DNA of 64,000 bases. It comes from Amphiura filiformis (taxonomy: Eukaryota; Echinodermata; Ophiuroidea; Amphilepidida; Amphiuridae). Shown here one piece after another: positions 46,701 to 61,300 of this stretch. The position numbers and the translations under genes are program-made. Numbering within the stretch: position 1 is the stretch's first letter; every line of letters begins with the position of its first letter. The stretch covers positions 43,324,667 through 43,388,666 of the forward strand of contig NC_092644.1 in NCBI RefSeq assembly GCF_039555335.1, read 5' to 3'. The notes beneath the pieces are model-generated. The model was not told the origin of the DNA. It saw only the letters and a program-made list of their open reading frames with translations, and made no database searches.

Positions 46701-49700
46701 TGAACCGTTCACATGTGTCCCGATCAAACTATGCAATTGCAGCATCCCCGTACATCCATTCAGAATATACTAGGAATACACACAAGAGAGTGGTAATCAA
46801 GTATACACACAGTTGAACCAATTTCAGCAATTTGAGCCAGTCACTGAAGAACAAGTAAATAAGATCATAGGTGGACTATCAAACAAATGTTGTGTTTTAG
46901 ATCCAATCCCCATGTGGCTCCTCAAAGAAAATATTGCATCTATCTTGCCTGTACTTACTGATATTGTAAATAAATCTCTTGCCAGTGGAATTTTCCCAAG
47001 TGTGCTTCGTGAGGCAGTGGTGTCGCCAATTTTAAAAAAGCAATCACTGGACCCCAACAGCTTGAAAAATTATCGTCCAGTGTCAAACATTTGCTATTTC
47101 TCAAAGATCATTGAAAGAATTGTTGCTGATCAAATCAATAAACACCTGAGTGCTAACCAACTATATGAGCAGTTTCAGTCGGCATATAAGCCACAGCACA
47201 GAAACGGCATTACTTCGTGTAAAGAACGACATTTTAGCTGAAATTGATAGTCACTGGGTTGTATTGTTGGTATTATTAGATCTTTCTTCAGCGTTCGACA
47301 CTGTTGACTATGACATTTTATTTCACCGGCTTCAAGACACTTTTCACATTTCTGGTACCGTTTTACATTGGATTCAAAATTACCTCCAAAATCGCACCTT
47401 TCGGGTGACTGTGGAAAATGATTTTTCTGCTCCTCAGCCCGTCGAGTTTGGTGTTCCTCAAGGATCCGTGTTGGGCCCGCAATTATTTAGCATGTATATA
47501 TACATTGGGACACATCATAAGAAAGCATGGCATCAGATACCATATATATGCTGATGACACACAGATGTACGTTTCTTTTGACCCGCGTGTACCTGGTGGT
47601 GATGAACGTGCTCTTTCTAGACTGTCTAAGTGTATTGACGACGTAAAATGTTGGATGACAAGCAATAAATTGCAACTAAATGAACAGAAAACTGAGTTTT
47701 TCGTCACATCAACTTCCTACAAATTAAGCAATTTACCTGAGCTTAAACTCAAGATTGGAGATGCAGAAATTGCCGCTTCACCCACTGTAAAGAACCTTGG
47801 TGTTACTTTTGACACAACTATGTCCATGTCCAAGCATGTCAGTGATATGTGTCGCTCTATTAACTTCCATCTCAGGAATATGTTTAGAATACGTCGGTAC
47901 ATTGATTTTGACTGTTGTAACCATCTTGCTAGGTCGCTGATCACCTCTCGTTTGAACTATGCCAATGCTTTGTTGTACGGGGTCAAAAGCAGAGACCTTA
48001 AACGTCTCCAGTCGCTTCAAAACAGAGCGGCTCGTTTGGTGTTCGTGTTCCCGAGACCAGAATGCGGAAGTTCTATTGTCTGATCTGCACTGGCTGCCGG
48101 TGAATGACAGGGTTTTGTTTAAAACCATGCTCTATGTGTACAAGTGTCTTAACCATGAAGCTCCGTCATACCTTTCTGACTGTCTGTGCAAACGCTTACC
48201 TGGAAGGGAAGGTATGAGATCTGGACATGATTCTACACGACTGTACGAGCCGCGAACCAACTTAGTAACAGCGGGTGATCGGTCATTCCAGGCGTTTGCT
48301 CCAAGGGAATGGAATAAGCTGCCGATCACCCTCCGTGAATCAATTTCTGTGTCAAGTTTTAAAGGGAAATTAAAAACCCATCTCTTCCCACGTTTTTAGT
48401 TTGTGTATGACACCACTGCCCACATGCTTTTAAAATTATGATGTGTATTTTATGTATAGGCTTTTTAATTGCCTATTTTAATTTGTCTTAATTTTGTTTT
48501 TTTAATAACTATGCGGTTCATATTCTTGTGTTTTTAAAAATGTATTAATATGTACAATGCTTGTATTATGTATATGCGCTGTGATCGCTTGAAATGGCGC
48601 TTAATAAATGCCTTTGTAATAATAATAAAATAATAAAAACAAATATTGACTGCTTAATATTCGGGGACATGGTTAAAATTATAAGCCCAAGGTGATCTCA
48701 AAACCATGCTATAACCCGAGGCGCGGCCGATAGCAGTCAATATTTGTATATTATTTGATAGTTTGCCCAACTGCCTTGAGTAGTTAAAAACCTGAGCCCC
48801 TACCGTTGCCTATAATTGAATGTACATGTATTCAGCATTCACATGGCACATCTCCTGAACTGCCCATTTCTCTTCTATATTACAGAGAGACCTGGAGAGG
48901 ACCAGACGTGTGGCTGACAAGACCAAAGATGAACTGAATGTATCCAAGAAGGTGATTGAGAACCAAGAAGAAGAGTTGAATGAATTCAGAGAGGAGCTTG
49001 AGATGACGGAGAGAGAAAACAAGCATCTGAGACGCTCTGTAGACAGACTCAAAGATGAAACAGACTATGCCAAGTAAGCAGGAGAGAGGGTTACTATTTT
49101 TCTGTACAACTAAACCGTCAGTCTTGGGAAAAATAAGATCAGAATAATTTGGTATTTAGTTGGAGCTTTTGTTATTTATCACTGTCGCTTGTTGGATTGG
49201 TGATTTTTTCTTGAGACAATATTGTTTAAATCAGAGATCCATTGAGTGAACTAGATATAATAAAGATTCGCCTAATGGTGCACATGGGATCCCTTGCCTT
49301 AGGGTAAATTTCATGTACAAATAATGAGCTCCCTCCTCTGAAAATCCAGCAATAATCAAGGGGTCTGTACCTTTATTTGCTGGTGGGATATGTATATAAT
49401 AGGAGGGCACTTTTGGTTTGTGCCTAAAATTCCAGTTCTGATAAGGGAGCCCATATGCACCATTAGAAGTGGTTGTAGTGAAAGCTTTTAGGTGAGCAAC
49501 AAATGCTTTGTGAATTTAAAATTATTATCTAAACAAAGTGAGAAAAATTGGTGTTGCCCTGTTGCCACATTCTTCTCTCTTGCCACAGTGTTCTTGTTTA
49601 TGCAAGTCTACAGCTAGTCAGCTACAGATGCAACAAAATGTATCGGTGAAGTATGTTTATGAATAATCCCAATTAGTCATGAGCTTCATTTCTTACATGT

Positions 49701-52266
49701 CTAAAAAATACACTTGAATTGAACTTGTGGAGCTCCAAAATGGTAAGAAGAATAAAGCAGCCAATGGGTTATCAAATTAGACGACCCTACGTCATTGTGG
49801 ATGTGACAATTACTTTGATGGGAAAGGTTAGTTTCAAATACGGTAATAAATTTTGTGTAACTCGGATTTCCCTCAAACTATATACCGTATTTCGTCAAAT
49901 AGTCGCCTCCCCTCAAATTAATGCCCCACCACCACTTTTTTCAACCAAGATGTTTCAAAAATGCCGATATTTCCATGCTATCTTGTGTAGTAAGCTTACC
50001 AAGTTGCACACATGGTCGATAATAGCGTCACTTTTTGGCTTAAAATCTGGATTGGACACCGGAAGTGAACCAGAAGTCAGTGTTTCTAGTTCATAGTTCG
50101 TCATTTTAGCGTGAGTTTTAAGTTTACCTAATGATTTTAACGGGAATTATCGTTCTAAAATTGACCTTGAATAAACGCCCCCCTTTTGGAAAATGTAACG
50201 CCCCCGGGGGTGTTTATTTGACGAAATATGGTATTTTCATTAAAAAAACTGAATAAGAATGAGAATAAATGATAAGTTTTACATTTCTCTCTCCTTCTCT
50301 ACATCACAGATATGGCAAACTATACTTGTTCTGAATCCTAATGACTAGAGGAATAATTTGGTATAGTTTTTAAAATGATTGGAGCAATTTTGAAATTTGA
50401 CCCCTGTATGACCTTTCTACTACCTTTCCACCAGTTATATTTTGGTATACTCTTTGTATGCTGTTCATGGGACATCTCTGAAATGCATAGCAGTGAAAAA
50501 AATTATGTTGCAATTAGTGGTGAGCCAAAACCCACTTTGACTGGACTACTAATTTATTCTCTAATTTAGTGAAGACCTTAGATTAAATATTTTAGTTATA
50601 GAATGTCTCTGATTGTCCCTTTATTATCATTAGTTTCACATCTGTGAACTCTTGCAGGACAGAGAAAGTGATGGAACACAGGGAGCATGGTCAGCTGATG
50701 AAGAAGATGGTTGAGGCAGAGTTGGATGCCGATGCAGCGGCACAACAAGTCACAGCATTACGTGATGTGTGTCACAGACTCAAAGAGGTACGAACGATTG
50801 TCACACATTGAAATTTTGTGTAGCTACTTTACATTTTAAATAAGTTACAAGCCATGCAAGACAAGAATTTTGAATGACTTGAGAAATGGATCAAGTCATT
50901 TTTGCAAACGAATCAAGGCTGTATGAATTTTTAGCTTGTGACCCAACACCAGTGAATGAGGTGGAATGTAGCAAATGCCATTTTGATTTTACGCACACAA
51001 ATGAGGAACAATGCCAACTGGGTCAACTTTATAAATAATTATATTGATATATATTATGGGTTTTTACTTTGTATTACTTCCATTGACTTATTTTACAAAT
51101 GAGAACTTCAAATGGCAATAACTTAATGTTTATTTGATGTGATAATATTACATGATTTTCAACTATTCAAAAATTTTGAAAGGAATGCTGCATAACAACG
51201 ATTTTGGTATCAACAAAATGTTTCGTTTGCTGATTCATATAAAACACTGTAATAGAAATATCTCAGTTTTGGCCTTTCTCTCGTTCAGAGTCATGTACTC
51301 ATGTTGGGTCACAATTTACAATCTTTCTGAAATACCTTCTTTTGTTAGATCTCAGTTGAAAAAAGACACTTAAAATTGTTTCGCAACAAACATGATAATT
51401 TCACATTTTGTGCAATTCTTGGTCAATGTACCTTACTTGCTAAATTAGATGTCCACAACATCACTACATCTTTCATGATATCATCAGAGAACTCATATGA
51501 TGATATAGTTATGGAACATCCTCATTGTAGACAGGAAGTCATCACAGCACCACCGGTCACCAGCTGCTGAAGATGCTGTAGGCGATCCAGTGAAATGTTC
51601 CATGTAACTGAGTACAAAATTGTACAAGTGTTGAAGTCAAAACTCTATAACCATTTTTAAATTTATATTTTTCTTTCCTTTTTAGGATAAGCGTGTCTCA
51701 TCTCACGATGCAAAAGTCTTAACCAAGCAGAGAGATTTGCTTTTGCAGAAACTAGAAGATTTTGAAGACACAAATTCTACGTTGAAGCAAATGTTAAGAG
51801 AGCAACACAGAGTTGAGGTAAAGTGTTAGTCACGGTTTAGTTTGGTCTCATATTGAATTTATACAAACAAAGTCAATAATTATTGCTTCTTTTAACAAAG
51901 AAATTGCCTAAAATCTGTTCTTATGAAGTACCCTGAAATGCTCAAATATTTTGTGCATTAAATTGAAAGGTAAGAGATATTCAGAGATTTTAAGTTTGAA
52001 ACTTTTTGCACAAAATTTATTTTACAGAGAACCTGAAGTTAGGTTTGAGCCTAGACTAATTCCAATCAGCCATCTACACTCCGCATGTACTGTGATATGC
52101 TTCGTAGTGACGACTGATTATCTTACAGTCCATGTCGTGGACGGACTTCTGCCGCTGGCGCCTGTTGGACACAACTGCAAGATGCTCTATGCCACAGGAA
52201 TCCTGTTGCAAAATCTGTCACTTTTTTTTGGGTCAAAATGTGGTGATTCCCCCCTGAAATTCACTT

Positions 52267-52317
<51 letters not shown>

Positions 52318-55300
52318 ATCCTGCTCATTCTTTCCAGGCTTCCAAAGGCCACACAGAGGAACAGCGTGATGTCCTGCTGAAGAAACTCACAGAATCCGAT
52401 GCCACAAACCAAAAGTTACGGGTTGCTATCATGGAGAGGAATCATGAAGTAGACTCTATGAAAACAATGCTGGATGCTGAGAGGGAACAGAGTAAATCTA
52501 TGGCAGAGCTTCATACTTCAATAGAGTCTACAAGAGCACATTTACAGAACCAACTGAGAAAGAGGGAGGGTGATTGTAATAGGATGGCTGTGCAAATTAG
52601 AGTGAGTTTGTGGTGAAGTGTTATTTTCAGGTCTGTCATATGGTCACTGGGCGGGAAAAACCTCATATGTACTTTTTGCCCTTGAACGTGGATGAAGCAA
52701 ACCATTCAATATAAAGTCTACACCTACAAGGCTTTATCCATTTTCAAGGGCCAAAAGTAAATATGAGGTGTTTCCATATTTCCTGCATGTACTTTTGGCC
52801 CTTGAACATGGATGAAGCAACCTCTTCAATATAAAGTCTACACCTACAAGGCTTTATCCATGTTCAAGGGCCAAAAGTACATTATGGGGTTTTTCCCGCC
52901 CAATGACAATATGACATTTGCTCATTGAGAGTTGATAATTGTTAATGCATTGGACAAGTTGCAACACTCTTGTGGGTGTCCAGTTTTGAAGTCGAGCATT
53001 ATAAGTAAATCTGAAATAGGGACACTAATGAACTAAATTTGAATAATCAACCATCATACACTGAGCAAAATATTTTTCAATATTGTAAAGACTCAATTGA
53101 AGTGGTAGATAAAGAACTTTCTTTCTCTACTTTGAGGTTATTTATGGGTTCAATTTCTAGTTAAGGAACACAATTTGTTGCATGCATCATAGAGGCTGTA
53201 TCAAAATTATATTTACCATCAGTTCCTGCAATACTGCCACATAATGCGCAACATAACGTACACTGTATTTGTAGGTTTAAAATATTATAAAAGTTAAAAA
53301 CTACAAAATATGGTCATTTTAAGAGGGTACAAATACAATGCTGCATTTGGACAAAGCAGACATCTTGATAATATGAAAACTGACCGTTACCAATTATTTC
53401 ATACAGCCCATTGGATCGATCATTAGTGTGATTTACGTTATGACTTTCTTGCAGAAACTTGAGAATCAGGTTGCGCAGGAGAGGATAGAAGTGGAACATT
53501 TACAAGATCTGCTGCAGTCTGCTAAAGAGAAAGCAATGGCTGACAAAGATGCACTCAAGAAAGCCACAAGGTAATAAACTAATTCCAATTAGTCGTCTAC
53601 ACTGCGCATGTACTGTGTTATGCTCGTAGTGACAACTGATTATCTTACAGTTCAAATTGTGGCGGACTCATGAAAATATTCTCTTGCGACTTTGATTAAT
53701 GCGCCAGAGCACGACTGACTAGCGGCGCCGTGTGCACTGCGCCGTTGTGACAAGATCCGGCTCTGAAGTTCTAAAACAACAAACTCGATCTTGGACAACT
53801 GCGCAGTCTCAGTGAAAGTTTGCAACCTACTTAATATTTATGTGCAACCAGAATCTGGTTGCAAAAGTCTGCCACTTTTTTTCCACATAGTTTTCTCATT
53901 CGTCAATCCAGAAGATTGACGAATGAGGGCAGCAGTCTACACAAGGTAATAGAACTTGTCGTTACTTTCTGTTTTTACAGTATGGATGTATGAAAGGTAG
54001 CAAATAGAGTGCCCCCGCCCCAAATTAATATGTAAATTTTAAATTCATAAAGTCATTTAAATCATTATTTCTTGGGCTTGCATAATTTATTGCTGATCCT
54101 CACATGTATTGTGTCTCGCATTGTCTTATGCCCTGCCAGGGTGAAGCATATAGGCCACCTACTTTCTTCATATAGCTGACCGATAAGACACAGTGAGAGA
54201 GTATGCAATTGTGATAGGCAGTGGCGTAGTGTGGGTCATCATATTGGGGGGGGGCATCGGGTCAGATTGGTGGGCACAAGTCGTTTTTGGGCAATTTCCT
54301 ATGGGATTTTCTAAATTTTGCAATCGATTGGAGGGCACATGTCCCCCATGCCCCTATCACACTGCGCCACTGATGATAGGTGAGATTACCGGTGTACCAA
54401 TAGTGAACTCAGACATTCCAGTGGTATAACTCTCAACTGGTAATTGTTAATTCTAGGGTTCAAATCCTGATTTTTTTGTGCTCTCTCAATTTTTATATGT
54501 CAGTTTGCCCGAGCTTCATAAAGTTCTTTAAATTTTATGTCGGCACAACATTTGTACCCTGTCCAGTTGAGTTCAACTTACACACAGCCCTTGTTTTTTA
54601 TGCTTAGTGGAATTTCTATATATGGTAAACTTTCATGTTTATATGACTGTTTATATACCTCATATATAGATTCCTGTCATCTGATTGGTTGAATGTGCAG
54701 TCATTGAATTAACTATGCCCTCAAAATGAACTATGGACCGGTCCATGGAAATGAATTATGGACCGGTCATGTGCGTCCCGATCAAACTGCGCAATCGCAA
54801 CATCCACGTATCCATTCGGTATATAAAACAAATATTGACTGTTTTATGCGGTGATCTCAAAACCATGCTATGACCCGGGGCGCAGTCTATAATCTTAACC
54901 ATGCCCCTCATAGCAGTCAATATTTGTATTATGATGATGCATATTCTGTAAGCTTTTTATCAATCACATGATATTATTCTTGTGTTGTAGGGCTCAGAAG
55001 GAGAGGGCTACTAGGAGTGAAGATACAGTGGATAAATTGAACTCCCAACTCGTAGAAGTAGAAACGCTACTAGCCGAGAATCGCACGGCCGTAGATCAAC
55101 TCAAATCTAAGCACGAGAAAGTGAGCAGGGAAAAGAACCAATTAGAAGGAGACAATACAGCATTATCAAGGTATGACTAGCCAGGCCTTGTCTTTTGAAA
55201 TGTCCAGGGTGCTACATATTTTTCACAGAATCTTTCAACTTGTTATATATTCATCATTGTGCAAACATCAAGAAACTATATCATCATTACACAGGTCTTT

Positions 55301-58300
55301 CAAATAATTTGTGGCCATCATGGAACATACCCACGATGTACATGTAGCGTACATACAGTGTAAGATGCAGTCTACTTGATCATTTTTATCCAGGATTGGT
55401 CAGTTCTGCAAAGGTTCCATCCAAGATGGATGCAAATTAATTGAAAAACCTGTAATAAAACAAACTTATCAAAGTTGGTGATGTTACTTCTGATGAAGAT
55501 TCCTACCGACAAGGATAGACGTAAGACGTAAGAAACCTCTGTCCACTTTGTCTGCACAATCATCAGTCATGGGAAGATGTGGCCACAGTTCTGCTTAGAG
55601 TGGTGAATCAAGTGAGGTCACTGGAATTTTAACAGACTCAATCATCACTATAGCTTTCAGCACAGTACTTCAGCGGTCTGCCAATTTGGCACAGTTTATG
55701 GCATATACGGAAGTGGCTAATTGAATCACGTCATCATCACATCAGCACCTCATTTGCTGGTCAAGCTGCGTAGCATCACATGACTTAGTTCTTTTTTCGC
55801 GGTAAACTGGCGGACACCGCTGAAGTAATTTGCTGAATAGTATAATCTTTCTTTTCTTCCTAACAGGAGAATTGAAGAACTTGAGGTTAGATTTAGGGAG
55901 TCTGAGCTAAACAGCAGAATTGAAGTGGATGAGGTTAAGGTTAAACTTCACAATAAGACAAGCGAGGCTAGTACTGTCAAGCTAGAAAATGATAAACTTA
56001 AGGTAAGAATGCAGTGGCTTTGGTAAGAGTAAAAAAAAAAGTGCAGTGATTTATAGTGCGCTACGCACAGGCACAACGCCTGGACGTTGATCCACAAGCC
56101 TCAGCACACTTTACGGGTTGTCGCTGACCACTATGGCCCCACACCAGTAAGGTCATCAATTGCTTTGAGTTTAAGCTACCTTTAATAGTGCTATAGTTAA
56201 TTCAAGGGGTATACAAGCGCTACACAAATTTCTTTTTGAGCAGGATTTGAACCTGCGACCCGACCCCTCCATGGGCTCTAGAAAATTATTGTTCTTGTAC
56301 CAGAGTATTGCATTTCATTGATTGCATTTACCAAAATGGTGAATTTAAAATTTCAAGAGTGGCTCAATCATATTGCATTTCATTGATTGTATTTGCAGGC
56401 TACCCTGGCCACTGTCCAAGACAAGTTGACTTTTGCAGAATCGGAAATTGGCCAGTTGAAATCCAGTTTACATGAGTATGAAAATCTTGTGTCCGACTAT
56501 AAAGCACAGGTAAATATTTGAATTGTTTAGGTTGTTAAACTTCTTTAATCAAATTCAATATTTTAAAGTTTTGTGATTTGTTTAAAATAACACTCTAGTT
56601 TAATATTAGTGTGTGACAAGTTGCTGTACATTGACTTAGACATGCTGTTATTAACTGGAATTTAATAGCTCTGTTTATAATTGAAATGTCACTCAGAATA
56701 TATTAGAATTTCCTGTATTATTCAGTTTTTTAGATGATTGATTGTTAAAAAGTTAGCCCTGTTTATTATGAATGTTTATGTATTGTCTGCACAACATACA
56801 GAAATCAGTAAATGTGTGGTTATACCCTTGCAGATGCCTCTTCATACATGTACACACACCAGAGAATTAAAGAAGGAGAATCGGGACTCGACCGCCATCT
56901 TGATACAGGCATGGAGCAAAAATTGGGGGTATTCGGTTTCCCTCGGAATGCGTTTGAGGCAATCGTTGTCATGTAAGCGTGACATGGATGATGGGCACAT
57001 ATGAGAGACGCACTTGATGCGACCTGCACGCCGAAGATGAGACGCAGAATTGCTTTTGTTCATCTCTGCGCACAGTCGGCAATGGCCCGAATACCCCCAA
57101 TTTTCTCCCCATAGCTGACAGCGCGATTATATGTAGCGGTACAGGGAGTCCAGGTTCTCCTTCTCTAATTCAGTGACACACACTTAAATATATGCACTCA
57201 AACAACATGCCAAGTGCACATAGGATTTGTTTTCTTCTCACAAGTGTCATGTAATTGAATTGTCTTTATTCCAGAGTCTTTGTTCTTACTAGTATTTGAT
57301 CACAATTACTTCCAAATAAATCACTTTTATATCACTGTTTGTTTAATTTAGCCTTCTCTTCATGCTTCACATCTATCACATTGTCGACCTTCAGGACCAA
57401 CACACGTATGTCTTTATCTTATCACAGATTTGAATCGGAAGGAGATTATGGGTTCCCCCTGCTTAATAATGTTTCGTCAGTCATTGGGAAAATGAACATA
57501 CTTTACCATAATCGGACCCATGCTTGCTATATTATAGACATGCATGGATATAGATTTGTACATGTATACTGTCCTAGTAATAGCATTCATTTATTATGTA
57601 TTACAAACAAAGACCCTTGCAGTCTTTTTGAAACGTACATTTTCTGCATCTTCAGGAAAATTTTGAAAATGTGTCATTGTTTTGAAATTCCCTGAAATTT
57701 TCCCCAATGGCTGATGAAATATGATCCCAGATCCTGCAATCTATGCTAAAACCTCATTCAGGTTTTATTTTATTGCATATAATAACTGTTGGTATATTTA
57801 ACTCCCAGACACATGTGTTCTTAGAAGCTCCAACCTTAGCGATCAGCTGCTTAGCAACAACATTACAAGTGGTGCATAGTTTACATTATATCACTCATAC
57901 ATAAATTCTAGACAGTTCATTGGTTGATTACCATTTATCATTTTTACCATCACCCTCTCCGTGTGATAGTTTTTACCATCATAGTGCTGTGCCGTAGTGC
58001 GCTGACTCTTAGACTTGCCGATTTAGTTATGGGGTGGTCCTCAAAATGTGAAGTATATCACGGCAAAACATGGTGTTATGTTGATGAAAAATGTATTTCC
58101 TACCTTAAATAGTATTTTAGTAATAGAATTTATGTACTAGTGATATAAAACAAATATTAACTGTCTTAAATTCGTGAAATGGTCAAAATATAAATCCAGC
58201 TCGTGGAATGGAACAATCCATCTTTCACCTCGTGATTATATTTCGACCATCACACTCATAGACAGTTAATATTTGTATAACATCATACACTTGTGGAATG

Positions 58301-61300
58301 ATTGTGGAACAGACTTGTTGCTTTCAAATGTACATGTTGTATCCGAGAATTAAATATAGCAACAGTAGTAGTAGTACTATAATTATTACCGTATTTCGTC
58401 AAATAAACGCCCCCGTGGGCGTTACATTTTCCCAAGGGGGGGGGCGTTTATTCAAGGTCAATTTTAGAACGATAATTCCTGTTAAAATCATTAGGTAAAC
58501 TAAAAACACACGCTAAAATGACGAACTATGAACTAGAAACACTGACTACTGGCTCACTTCCGGGTTTCTGATCCAGATTTTCGCCAATTATTGACGCTAT
58601 TATGGACCATGTGCGCAACTTGGTAAGCTTACTACACAAGATAGCATGGAAATATCGGCATTTTTAAACATCTTGGTTGAAAAAAGTGGTGGGGGCGTTT
58701 ATTTGAGGGGGGGGCGACTATTTGACTAAATACGGTATATACATATTTCCTTGCATGTTTAACTCTCAATGTTGCCTCTTCCCTTATCGGGGGAAAAGGT
58801 AAAATCTTAAAGGGGTGCTCATGGTTTATAGGCAATACAACCATATTATCAGCAGCAATGAATCAGGCTTTCGTTTCATTATATACAATGTGATCTGATC
58901 CAGTCAGTTTGATGGTGGCAATGATAAAACTGATCATACATATAACTGTGTATACAAGTTAGCACATACATACAACACTACAGACCTAATAATATTATAT
59001 TGTTATTGCAATTTAAATCTAAAAACTGCTTATATTGCACTTGATTGGATCAGATTAATATGTAGTCAAGTACTGTACAAGACTAAATTTTTGACCAATT
59101 TAAGCCTGTGATGCATATGCCAAATGTTTTGGAACTTGGTGTAACATTTTGTAATATACTGAAATTTGCAGCGTGAGTAGCGGCTGTGCAACGAGCAGAA
59201 TCTTGGCCAACTATTGAGTTACTACCACATGGAATAAAGCAATTATATTGTGGTAACTTTGTATCTCATTCAAGATTCGGCTTTCTGTAGCGGCTGTAGC
59301 CATGACACTTAATTTCTGCATTGTATATATTATAGTGATTCCATTATTGGCACACTGGGGGATGGAGTGATGTTTGGTTTTTAATTGGTCAGAAATTTGA
59401 TTTGGAAATCATAAGACAAGTGCATGTTAACCTGTTTGTCTTTCTTCCATACTCATCTTAAAATTGCTGTCTCATTCTCTCTCTCTACCTCCATAGCATT
59501 TAGTTTTTAATAGTTGCTTTAATCCTTGCACCAGCCTGCAGTATGCTGTATTCCCTTTCTGCCATATAGTTATGTCCCTGCATTTATATTTGTATTGCTA
59601 CCTAATAAATACTTCTAGAATATACATGTAGATACATAATTCTGAAGCAAATTGATATTCGCATTACAGTATTCAGTTACCTTGCAACATGTTTTGTACT
59701 TTCATTTAATGTTAAGAACTGAAGCCTTGTAATGTTATAATGATAGAAAGATAATGTTCTGCCCATTCAATAGATCTGAGCAAAAATTGCTTCAGTACAT
59801 GCACGATGATGTTTGACAACAAATTTTGTATCTGTAACGGAAAAGGGCTTTTCCACAAATATAAACAGACAACCATTCACCATGGCTTAGTCACTGACTC
59901 AACGGTTTTGGGTAATATTCAAATATTTTATGAGGAAGTGATTTGTTTCGTGAAATGTAGTTACAGATAGTATTTACCATTTAAAAAAGTTACCAACTGC
60001 ATTTGCAGAGTTCAGACGCAAACGCTGATAAACACGATTTTCAAACTTTTTGACAACCAACTTCTGCCCTATAATGCTAGCTTTAAGTTGACACACTACT
60101 TTAAAAATTGGTACAATGGGAAAATTTAGAAATTTTGATCAAAAGTAGCACATATTTAACCAGTTATATTTGCGCATATGAAATTGAGAAAAATGGATAT
60201 ATTGTTTTTGCATCTGAACTCTTCATTTCTTCATGGTACAAAATTTACCTGTTTGATTTTGATCAAGAATTGATGAGCAACATTGTGGTGTTGGTTGGAC
60301 TGAGCTAGTTTTAGACAGACTGTCTTTAATTTGCAGACATTAGTAGTTAAAGCCATATTGTAACATTTGCTGAGGAGGATGCCCGCAGTATTTTCTAAAA
60401 TATTGTTTTTTACATGATGGTTATGTACTTAGTAAACTAACGTACCCTGCAAAAATCAAGACTTTAGATGCTGTAGTTTTGTCAAATCCAAGATTTTGAA
60501 TAAACCATCTGAACAAGACAGTTTATAGCTATGATGGAAATATTAGTTGAATGTGTACACAATGTTCATAACACAGTGCATACATGGTAAGGGGGATGGT
60601 CACAGAGTGAAATGCATTGGTGACATCGGCACTGGTAGTAAATTCCACTTTTCTTTGCTTTACATATCTGACAGTAAAAGCTTATATTTTATGGAAAAGA
60701 AATACTAATCTATTTTTATGGAAATGTTACAATATGGAATGGCTTTAAGATGAGCAAATATTTACATTGTTATATTCATGTATATGGTATTGGTGTTGGA
60801 ATTGAGTATCCAGATATGAAGAAATGCGCAAGCACCTGACTGATGTGAACAAAATTATTATGCACTGCAACAACATTGCCGTGTTTTCCTTGCTTTCAAC
60901 CACAATGTGCTTTTTTCAGCATCACAACACAATACTTTGGATCTCACCTGTAAATATATTGATATGAAACTGTATTTATATTAAGCACAGTGCATGCTGC
61001 ATGCATGTTTAGCCACCAATAAGCAATATTGATAATATAGAACAGAGTGCATTGTGGGTAATGTTTAGTCAAGGTCAGAAAGAGATCATAGGTTACTTAG
61101 GGATTCAATCATGTTTCACCGTTGTTCATCACCGTTTAACAACGATGCGACGCGTCGTCGTGCGTGGTTTATTTCATGAGGGCAGCTTTAGCTGCCCGAG
61201 AGGCTTTAGCTGCCCGAGCGGTAAACCACGCAGACGCTGCTGGACGCCGAGTTGTTAAACGGTGATGAACAACGGTGAAACATGATTGAATCCTTTCAAC

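Noticed and set aside
51951..52616. A 221-codon open frame running through the poly-C tract into ODF2 exon 7, giving a poly-proline protein
   Set aside because: The part before 52338 is intron: there is a clear acceptor at 52336-52337 and exon 6 joins exon 7 in phase.
56738..57004. An extra ODF2 exon in the large intron
   Set aside because: The open frame overlaps an inverted-repeat element, has no coiled-coil character, and exons 11 and 12 already join in phase.
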